From the NCBI GenBank assembly GCA_025558095.1, contig JAIVFI010000035.1, positions 1-64,000 of the forward strand: DNA of 64,000 bases, given 5' to 3'. The notes beneath the pieces are model-generated. The model worked only from the letters and a program-made list of their open reading frames with translations, was not told the origin of the DNA and searched no databases. The DNA comes from Hyaloraphidium curvatum (taxonomy: Eukaryota > Monoblepharomycota > Hyaloraphidiomycetes > Hyaloraphidiales > Hyaloraphidiaceae). The translations under genes were made by a program, and so were the position numbers. Of this stretch, positions 54,172 to 64,000 are shown piece after piece; within the stretch, counting starts at the first letter, position 1, and each line of letters begins with the position of its first letter.

Positions 54172-55289
54172 CTACATCCTTGCCCTCAAATCCCCGACCA
54201 TGCCGTACAGCTTCATCCTCGACTCGATGGGAGGCTGCGGGACCCGGTCGATCATCACCGAAGCGCCCGAGCACACCACCTTCCCGCCCAGCGCGATCTT
54301 TCCCTCCGTGATGCCCCTCCGACCCGTGCGGGAGACCGCCTTTGCCACCCCGTAGCACGTCGCCGGCGCCTCGGTCGATTCCGTGACGTGGAACGACATG
54401 GTCTGAGAAGCAGTGACAGCCGACGAGGCGTGCGATTCCGTGTGCGCATGAGCAAGCAAATGATCCACGTAGCAAAACAGCGCGGCCGGGTGGATGGCCG
54501 TCGATCCCGGGATCCGGCATGAGGGCCCGAATCCGACGGAGGAGACGACAGTGTCGGGCCAGCGAGTCACCACGGCGTCGGGCTCGGCAGTTCCGCGGAG
54601 TCCGACGTGCAGCTCCTCCAGGAACTCGAGCTGGTTGGCGCCGAAGAAGGTGCGGTACATCCAAGAGTGCCGTTGGGGCTCGTCGGGGTAGAGCAGGCCC
54701 TGAGATTCGGGGCTGTTGGCCATCGACACAGAAACCTTTTGGGCCACGTGCGGCGAGCGAGGCTTCGAGGGCTCAAGCAGGTCCAGCGCCGCAACATCTT
54801 CTTTCGGAAACTCGACGGCGGCCTCGGAAGATAGGCCAAAAGTCGCCGAGGCCACCGCGGAGGGCTTGTCAGGCTCGTAGAATAGTTGGACGTTGATCTT
54901 GGTGCGATCGACCAGCTCCGCTCGAGCTTTTGGATGCGAAGGCGACCTGACAATACTCTTGTACGAGACTTCGAAATGTCGTAGCAGAAACTCGGGTCTC
55001 TTGTCGGATGTGCGCTTGCCAATGAGCGCGAAGGCCCGACATGCGACTGCGACAGGGGAATATGGGCCTTGTTCGAAACTCAACGCAAAGAATTGATGTT
55101 ACCTTCGATCAGAACGGCTCCGATGACCCCTCCATGAACCAGTCCCGTGTGGGAGCAGATGAGGTCTCCGAAGTCGACCTCTGCTTCCACGGCGTCCGTG
55201 CCCGCCACGAGCGCATCGAACCGCTCGACGCGGCGGGGGCCGAGCAAGACCGTCTCAAAGAAGCCGGCAGCTGGCGCCGGATGCTGCAT
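54172..55289 (-). CDS. Double-hotdog thioesterase-like protein
   Basis: Two exons (55289-55103 and 55046-54172, donor GTAACA) give 353 residues. The first hotdog half has SHTGLVHGGVIGAVLIEVAC, the HGG-x-x-A helix typical of PaaI/4HBT thioesterases, then LLRHFEVSYKSIVRSP. The second half has PAALFCYVDHLLAHAHTESH, MSFHVTESTEAPATCYGVAK, RTGRRGITEGKIALGGKVVC and ends MIDRVPQPPIES. CoA-thioester hydrolysis or acyl-binding is expected from the fold; active-site residues were not fixed. It is transcribed away from the enoyl-CoA hydratase gene from a common 265-bp region, which suggests linked acyl-CoA functions. Confidence 0.6.
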
Positions 55290-55554
55290 TCTTCGAATTC
55301 GTGTTGACAGGTTCGCGCGGAGTTTCGAGACCCGGCGGATTTGTCGGGCCGCGCGGGGCCGTTCAAGTGCTGCCGCCTGCACATCCTCCGGCCCGAGCGG
55401 CCGCGTCCTCCCGAACGTGCACGCGTTCCTACCTCTTTTTCTCGCGTTGAACGCGCCTCGCTGCACGACAGCCCTCGATCCCTGCGACTGCGCGTCGAAA
55501 CGCGTCCGAATCTCCCTTCCAACTCTGCACCTCAATTGCTTCCTGTCACGCACT
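55290..55554. promoter_or_regulatory. Bidirectional promoter region
   Basis: 265 bp between the starts of the minus-strand hotdog gene and the plus-strand enoyl-CoA hydratase gene. It must hold both promoters and leaders. No clear TATA box or repeat was found. Both genes act on acyl-CoA-type substrates by family, so shared control is plausible. Confidence 0.4.
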
Positions 55555-56525
55555 ATGGACCTCAAATCCGTCTCCTACTCGGTCTCTGGACGCGTTGCGA
55601 CCATCACGCTCAATCGCCCCGAGCGCATGAACGCGATTGACGGCCGAATGCCGGGCGAAATCCGCCGCTGCGTCGAGGCGGCCGATTCTGACCCGAACGT
55701 TCACGTCGTCGTGCTTCAGGGGGCTGGAAGCTCCTTCTGCGCCGGATACGATCTTAAACAGGCCGCGGAGGGTTCCGGGCAGGGTTCGGGCACTCAGGAG
55801 ATGCCGTGGGATCCCGTAGTCGACTACAAGTGAGAAGGGAGGGAAGTCTCGCCGCGTCAAAAGCGACTGAAGCGCGCCGTTCCGCCAACAGGATGATGGG
55901 TCGCAACACTGCCGACTTCATGACCCTGTTCCGGTGCAGCAAACCGACCATCGCAAAGGTACAGGGTTACTGCGTTGCTGGAGGCTCGGACATTGCGCTG
56001 TGCTGCGATATTGTGATCATGGGCGAGTCTGCTCGGATAGGATGTAGGTTGTCCTCCCGCTCTCCTTCTCCATCGAGATCTCGAACATCGGATGCTGCAG
56101 ACCCACCGGCACGCGTCTGGGGAGTACCCTCGACAGGGATGTGGGTGTTCCGGATCGGTGCCCAGGCCGCGAAGCGGATGCTCTTCACGGGGGACCTCGT
56201 GGACGGCAAGGAGGCCAAAGAACTTGGCATCTGCCTCAAGTGCGTGCCGGATTCGGAACTGGACGAAACCGTGGACGCGCTGGCCAAGCGCATCGAAGGC
56301 GTTCCGCGCAACCAGCTGGCCATGGTGAAGATGATGGTCAACTCTGCTTTGGACAACCAGGGGCTCGCGACGACGCAGCAGATGGCGGTCCTCTTCGACG
56401 GGATCGCGAGGCACACCCCGGAGGGCGTTTACTTCAAGAAGAAGGCGGAGCAGGAAGGATTTCACGCGGCCGTCAGGGAGCGGGATTCGGGGAGCTGGAT
56501 CGCGAAGGGCGTGTCCAAGCTCTGA
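55555..56525 (+). CDS. Enoyl-CoA hydratase/isomerase family (crotonase) protein
   Basis: Three exons (55555-55829, 55892-56043, 56101-56525) give 283 residues. Crotonase-fold motifs are present: VATITLNRPERMNAIDGRMP, VVVLQGAGSSFCAGYDLKQA (first oxyanion loop), KPTIAKVQGYCVAGGSDIAL with CDIVIMGESARIGYPPARVW (second oxyanion Gly), and GAQAAKRMLFTGDLVDGKEA. The canonical hydratase Glu after the GG loop is not obvious, so hydratase, isomerase or another crotonase reaction is possible. The protein is soluble, with no targeting peptide seen; the C-terminus GVSKL resembles a peroxisomal PTS1 (SKL), which would place it in peroxisomal fatty-acid metabolism. All introns are short and in frame. Confidence 0.9.
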
Positions 56526-56718
56526 CAACTTCAGGTTCAACGCCTTGGGGTTTGGCCGAAATCGGATGAGACATGCATAGCCTAGTAGCATTGTTTCTGT
56601 GTTAGCCATGGCAAGATTTACATCTAGCTGGTGGAACAGAGCAGCATTGGTGCTCGGCCTTGGGGGCCGGAGGAGGTGGAGAGATTTGTCAGCATCCGCA
56701 AACTCTCCGGCCCATAAA

Positions 56719-58066
56719 ATGTCGGCCAGCTCGGCCGCCCGCCGTGTTCATCTCACGGCGACCAAATGGTCGCTGTTGAACATCGAAGGACGCGTCCCCC
56801 GGCCGCAAATCCTCCTTCCGACCCCTGCATCGCCCAGCGTCGCGCGCTGTTTCGCGAGCCGCAAGATGCCGATTACCCTGAACCGGGCCTCCAAGGCCGT
56901 CGTTACCAAGCCCATCTCGCAGCGGATAGAATGGCTCTTTGATGTGGCTGCCGTCAGCTCGGCCGAGTACTGCAGCCCCGCGTCCTACGTGAGCCGGAAG
57001 AGGTACCGCTCCAAATACCCCACGGAGATCCTCGCGCTCAAGTGCATGGACGGGCGGATCAACCTCGCCGTGGCGACCAACACGCCGCCGGGCATCTTCC
57101 AGCCGTTCCGGAACCTCGGCGGGCGGTTCCACCTCGGCTGGCCCCATCTCGGGGAGACCATCGTCGAGGCCGTCGACCGGGTCGTCTCGGACGGCCGCCG
57201 CGTGATCATCATCGCCACGTACCATTTTTCGAAGGGGGACGTCCACCGGGGTTGCGCGGGGTTCAACTATGACACGGACGCCGCGCGGAGACACACCTTC
57301 GAGATCAAGTCGCAGATCGAAGAGGTCTTTGGCGGGACGGAGCACTCGACCGTCTATCCCCTCGTCTGCGGGTTCGAAACGGTGTGTAGTGTTCGTCCTG
57401 GCTGTTTGCAGCCGAAGCTGACTGCTGTCTAGGACGAGGACGCCCTGATCCTCCACGGCAGGGACGGCGACGTGCTCAACATGGCCGATCTCGACCCCAA
57501 CACGGACCGGGACACCCTGCGGGCGCGGCTGGCGACCCTCCTCCCCGACGCCCACAGGTCGATGATCGACGACCTCGTCCCCGTGCTGGCGGGCAACCTG
57601 GAGCACGTTGCCGAGATGCGGGCGAGGACGCGGACGCTGGACGTGGAGCACCGCGAGTGGGCGATCTGCATCGGGCGTGGCTTCGACTGGTGGGCTGTTC
57701 TTGGAGGGCATGTGCGAGCCTTGGTCTGATCATGGATTTCGTAGGCTCCACGCGCCAAACACGGCGCTAATCGTGGGCCCCTACTCCCCGGATCTCGACG
57801 AACCCATACGGAGGGCCGCCGGCATCATCAAGTCCAACATGGACGGCGGCCGCATCCCGTCGGACGGCTTCCTGCTGCTGGCCAGCTCGCCGTACGACGA
57901 GGTCGGCGTGGACAAGGCGCGGGCCGTGATCAAGTCGCGGTTCCTGCTGGACTTTGCCGCGGGCGTGATCCGCAGGAGCTTCCCGGAGCTGGCGGACAAG
58001 ATGCACGTGCGGACGTGCGTGATGAGCTGGGCGACGCGGTCTCTGGAGATCGAGCCGCATGAATGA
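56719..58066 (+). CDS. Beta-carbonic-anhydrase-like protein with extra C-terminal domain
   Basis: Three exons (56719-57381, 57433-57689, 57745-58066) give 413 residues. The catalytic-type domain contains LALKCMDGRINLAVA (C-x-D-x-R, the zinc Cys and Asp-Arg dyad of beta-CAs), GIFQPFRNLGGRFHLGW (the P-G-x-F-x-x-x-R-N-x-G-G block), and EAVDRVVSDGRRVIIIATYH followed by DVHRGCAGFNY (His and second Cys). The second part (VLNMADLDPNTDRDTLRARL, ICIGRGFDWLHAPNTALIVG, GFLLLASSPYDEVGVDKARA) lacks such ligands and may be a degenerate partner domain, as in carboxysome-shell-type carbonic anhydrases. The start is uncertain: ATG 56719 gives a basic, Ser/Arg-rich leader that could be a mitochondrial targeting peptide; ATG 56866 is the alternative. 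Confidence 0.55.
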
Positions 58067-58259
58067 TGTATATCCTGGTTCTATGTCTTTAATGTGAGTT
58101 GAAGCCGAAGTGGAAGCCGAAAGCCGAAGTGATGAGCTGAAGTGGGAAGCCGAAGTGATGAGTCGCCCTTTTCTAACCTCAGCGTTTACGGGCTTTGTTA
58201 GAGACCCGCCCCGCCAGCCCGAATCCCCTCCAACTCGCCCCTCCTACCCAATCCCGACC

Positions 58260-59595
58260 ATGGACCAGCTCGTGCTCCGCGGCGTCCTCAAGGGCCACTC
58301 CGGCTGGGTCACGGCCATCGCCACGACCTCGGAGAACCCCGACATGATCCTCTCGGCGTCGCGCGACAAGACGGTCATCGTGTGGAAGCTCACCCGCGAC
58401 GGCGGCGCCGAGGACGCCGAGTACGGCCGCCCGTACAAGAGCCTGCGCGGGCACAACCACTTTGTCCAGGACGTCGTGATCTCGTCCGACGGCGCGTTTG
58501 CGCTGTCGGCGTCGTGGGACAAGACGCTCAGGCTGTGGGACCTGTCGAGCGGGCAGACCACCAGGAGGTTCATCGGGCACACCAACGTGGGTGTTTTGGG
58601 AGGCAGGGAGGGGGGCCGGGGATGAGGACGTTTCCGACCGTGCCGAACCGGGCGGGACGCGTGCCCGCGCGTTGGGGAAGCAAGAAACATTCAATCTGTC
58701 AATCCACTGAGGCTTGGGCGCCGCTGGAGGGGACGGACGTCGCCGGCGGGCGGTCGTTCCCGTCGGACGGGCGCAGTTTTTGCCGGAACGGGGTCTGACA
58801 CAACGGTTCCACGCACAGGACGTCCTCTCGGTCTCCTTCTCGGCCGACAACCGCCAGATCGTCTCGGGCTCGCGCGACAAGACGATCAAGCTGTGGAACA
58901 CGCTCGGCGAGTGCAAGTTCAACATCACCGAGGACGGGCACACGGAATGGGTCTCGTGCGTGCGCTTCTCGCCCAACCCCGCCAACCCCGTCATCGTCTC
59001 GGGCGGCTGGGACCGGCTCGTCAAGGTGTGTTGTGGCGTCGCGTCGCGGGGCATCCCGCTCGTATTGCATGCGCATCGTGCTCACGGCCTGTGCCATTTC
59101 CAGGTCTGGGACCTGACCAAGATGAAGCTCCGCACCAACCACATTGGCCACACGGGCTACATCAACACCATCACCATCTCCCCCGACGGCTCGCTCTGCG
59201 CCTCGGGCGGCAAGGACGGCATCACGATGCTGTGGGACCTGAACGAGGGCAAGCACCTGTACTCGCTCGAGGCCGGCGACGTCATCAACGCCCTGTGCTT
59301 CTCGCCCAACCGGTACTGGCTGTGCGCGGCCACGGCCAAGGGGATCAAGATCTGGGATCTGGAGAGCAAGAGCGTCGTGGACGACCTGCAGCCCGAGTGG
59401 ACCGTGGGTTGCCGTCGCGGCGCGTGCGTGCGTGTGACAAGTCGCTGACGTTTCGCCAACCCACAGGAGGAGGAGGGCCGCAAGTCCTCCCGCCCGCAGT
59501 GCATCTCGCTCGCCTGGTCGGCCGACGGCCAGACCCTCTTCTCGGGCTACACCGACAACGAGATCCGCGTCTGGGCCGTCACCCGCTCGGCCTGA
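58260..59595 (+). CDS. RACK1: RACK1, ribosome-associated seven-WD protein
   Basis: Four exons (58260-58586, 58819-59025, 59104-59403, 59467-59595) give 320 residues, close to the usual ~315. WD/GH repeats are complete: [20 protein letters not shown] with [33 protein letters not shown] with [33 protein letters not shown] with [51 protein letters not shown], and the end [24 protein letters not shown]1 binds the head of the 40S subunit and links translation to kinase signalling. Intron 1 is 232 nt, several times longer than the norm here; the others are 78 and 63 nt. Confidence 0.97.
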
Positions 59596-59997
59596 GCGCC
59601 TCGGGGCTCCGGGCACCCCGCGCCTTGCGGGGTGCCCGCGCGTTCCTGGAGCGCGGTTGCTTTCGGACTCTTTTGCCGGCGCCCCGGTGCCGGGCGGCTC
59701 TGCCGCCGCGGGACAGGGCGCCACGGGGTGGCGAAATCCGGCCGGGGATTGGCGTCGTCGATTCCGGACGAAAAACTGCAGAGGTGGGGATCGGGGATAC
59801 GCGGTAGCTTGGATGTATTTCGGTGCGCTAGGCTGCTGCATGTATCTCCGGAATCAACCCTTTTGCTCGATGATGGTCGCGAAGGGAAGTTTAGGCTCCG
59901 TGGTCGGCGTGACGCCCGGCCGCGTGTCAACTTTGTCGGCCGCCTTCCCGACATCACGAGCCAGCGGCCCGAGCACCGCGAGAGGTGTTCCGAGGCC
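59596..59997. other. Intergenic region
   Basis: Between RACK1 and the NUS1-like gene, same strand. Contains a small GC-rich inverted pair near 59608-59645 (CGGGCACCCCGCGCC / GGGGTGCCCGCG) that could form a hairpin in the RACK1 3' region. The frame of the next gene is open to 59632, but no protein motif lies upstream of 59998. Confidence 0.45.
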
Positions 59998-61380
59998 ATG
60001 GAGACGGACAGTGCGCCTCTGCCCGATGCGGCGAATGTGCGGCCTGCTCTGAATGAGGCCGACTCTGCGCCCGACGACGATGAGTCGCTCTCGTGCGGGT
60101 CCGCGACGGAGGGCGCTGCGGCGTCGGACGAGCCGCCGTCCGACGAGGACGCGACGATCGGCGACGACGGCGGCCGCGCGGAGAGCCCCGCGGCGAGCCC
60201 GCCCGGCAGCCCGCGCGGGAAGGCGCCCGCGCCGCTGCCGTCGATCGTCGTCGGCGACACGCTCGTCTTCGACGGCCGCGCAACGCTCCCCGACCCCGAC
60301 CTGCGGTGGCGGCGGCCGGCGGAGCGCACCCGCGGCATGGAGCGCGACCGGCCGCGGCTGCGCAACACGCTGCTGCGGAGCCCGCTGCTGGACCTCGCGT
60401 GGTGGCTGGCTTTCCAGCTGATCATGCTCGTCGGGAGGCTCGCATACTGGGTTGCCGCCTGGGCCCGCATCCTCGGCATGCTGGCGGCCACCGCGGCCCG
60501 CTCGTCGCGGGTCGCCTGGGGCGCTTTCTTCGGAACAAAAGGCCAACCCCCCTCCCCGCTTGCCGGCCTGCACCGGATCCCGCGGCACCTCTCCCTTCTG
60601 CACTCCCCGCGCTCCCCCGCGGACGTCGCCCACGCGACGATGGAGCTCGTCCGCGTGGCCCTCGAGCTCGGCGACGCCGTCGAGTACCTGAGCCTGCACG
60701 ACCGCGGCACAATCACGGACGACTGCTTCCCGCTCCTCGCCGCGCGGCTGGCCGCTTTGGGGGCCGAGGGCAAGGACGGCGCGGCCGTGGACCTCTTCCT
60801 GACGCTCACCTCGCGCGGCCTGGACCCCCCCGCCGCGACCCGCGTCTCGCTGCGCGTCCCCTGCTCCGCAACACTGTCCTCCAAACGCCCGCGCTCGATC
60901 CTCGTGCACTTTTCCGGCTCCCGCACCTCGGACCGCGCCGCCGTCCCCGCACGGCTTTCGCTGGTCCCCGCCGGCGCCCGCGTGCTCCGGCGGCAGAGCC
61001 CCGGGGGCAAGTGGCTTCCCGACGCCGGCATCGCGGACTCGGACAACGCGATGGACGCGGGCGCGCTGTACTCCCCGAACCCGTCGTTCCCGGACCCGGA
61101 CCTGATCGTCGCCTTCCCGCCCCCTCCCGAGGGGCCGCCCGAGGCGATGCTGGCGCCCGACTCCGCGGGCGCGATAAGGCTGGGCGGCTACCCGGCATGG
61201 TGGCTCCGCATCGCCGAGGTGGTCGCGGTGCGGACAGAGGAGTGCGCCGCGGGGTGGCTGGCGTCGGCGGTGGGGAGCGCGGTGCGGGGTGGGGCGCCGA
61301 AGGGGAGGTGGGTGCGTGCCGAGGCGCTGCGGAATGCGCTGCGCGTGTTCGACGGGAAGGAGAAGCGCGAGGGGAGATGA
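59998..61380 (+). CDS. NUS1: NUS1/NgBR-like subunit of dehydrodolichyl diphosphate synthase
   Basis: A single exon of 460 residues. An acidic Ser/Pro-rich N-terminus (about 1-125) is followed by a hydrophobic segment near 128-165 (LAWWLAFQLIMLVGRLAYWV). The degenerate cis-prenyltransferase domain then starts: LHRIPRHLSLLHSPRSPADV, LGDAVEYLSLHDRGTITDDC, and at the C-terminus PDPDLIVAFPPPP and LGGYPAWWLRIAEVVAV. These blocks match the NUS1 pattern (P-x-H-L-x-L, Y-L-S-L-x-D-R-x-G, G-Y-P-x-W-x-x-R). NUS1 has no catalytic Asp of its own and pairs with a cis-prenyltransferase on the ER to make dolichol for glycosylation. The terminal R-x-G motif is not present; the end is GKEKREGR. The acidic N-terminus is longer than in most relatives. 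Confidence 0.75.
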   Translation: METDSAPLPDAANVRPALNEADSAPDDDESLSCGSATEGAAASDEPPSDEDATIGDDGGRAESPAASPPGSPRGKAPAPLPSIVVGDTLVFDGRATLPDPDLRWRRPAERTRGMERDRPRLRNTLLRSPLLDLAWWLAFQLIMLVGRLAYWVAAWARILGMLAATAARSSRVAWGAFFGTKGQPPSPLAGLHRIPRHLSLLHSPRSPADVAHATMELVRVALELGDAVEYLSLHDRGTITDDCFPLLAARLAALGAEGKDGAAVDLFLTLTSRGLDPPAATRVSLRVPCSATLSSKRPRSILVHFSGSRTSDRAAVPARLSLVPAGARVLRRQSPGGKWLPDAGIADSDNAMDAGALYSPNPSFPDPDLIVAFPPPPEGPPEAMLAPDSAGAIRLGGYPAWWLRIAEVVAVRTEECAAGWLASAVGSAVRGGAPKGRWVRAEALRNALRVFDGKEKREGR

Positions 61381-61516
61381 TGTAGACGCCCGACGGAACG
61401 CGGAAAAGTGGTCTGCACGGGAAGTTTTGGGCGACAGAGTCCAGTGCCACAGACGTCTACTTTCTAGCATGCATGCGCGAGGATGCCATACGCCAGAACT
61501 CTTGCGGCCCCGCGTG

Positions 61517-64000
<2,484 letters not shown>

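Overview
This window is nuclear DNA from a GC-rich fungus. The evidence is short spliceosomal introns (mostly about 45-60 nt, usually starting GTGGG) and fungal gene types: Zn2Cys6 transcription factors, a GH18 chitinase with a chitin-binding domain, RACK1, an SRPK-type kinase and a NUS1-type prenyltransferase subunit. A TTAGGG-like tract agrees with a fungal telomere repeat. The lineage cannot be fixed from sequence alone. A chytrid-like or other early-diverging, GC-rich fungus would fit, but that is a guess. There are no operons; neighbouring genes are separate eukaryotic transcription units on both strands, and no rRNA or tRNA was recognised.

Left part (1-14 kb): the 3' end of a COPI-associated membrane protein gene, a large secreted Cys-rich repeat protein, an alpha/beta hydrolase, and an inverted truncated copy of the Cys-rich gene. 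A telomere-like tract follows at 7955-7977. Then comes a patch of F-box/LRR-like paralogues, two apparently intact (8.2-9.5 and 10.6-12.0 kb) and two broken. This patch looks like a rapidly turning-over, subtelomere-like segment. At 14.1-18.8 kb is an unusual gene: a C2 domain followed by an array of more than 20 small phase-1 exons encoding LEA-like Ala-rich amphipathic repeats.

Central part (20-27 kb): a zinc-type quinone oxidoreductase, then a fifth F-box copy. That copy is split by a clean 351-bp AT-rich insertion carrying the C-terminal end of a D5-like primase-helicase. Next are a degenerate tandem repeat, an acyl-CoA thioesterase-like gene, a small MYND finger protein and a nitronate monooxygenase.

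28-44 kb: three paralogous transcription factor genes, each with two Zn2Cys6 clusters in tandem; two are full length and one is short, lacking the regulatory domain. Between them lie a RING/TRAF-like zinc-finger protein, an aldo-keto reductase, an acyl-CoA synthetase and a kinase remnant.

44-64 kb: a VOC-fold protein, an MFS transporter, a secreted chitinase, an unknown Cys-containing protein, a calcineurin-like phosphoesterase, a MYND protein with membrane helices, a double-hotdog protein divergent from an enoyl-CoA hydratase/isomerase, a beta-carbonic-anhydrase-like protein, RACK1, NUS1 and the 3' portion of an SRPK-like kinase.

Exon structures were derived by hand from reading-frame continuity, splice dinucleotides and family motifs. 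Where exon lengths were summed they give whole codons, which supports the models. Starts and 3' ends flagged as uncertain should be treated as such.
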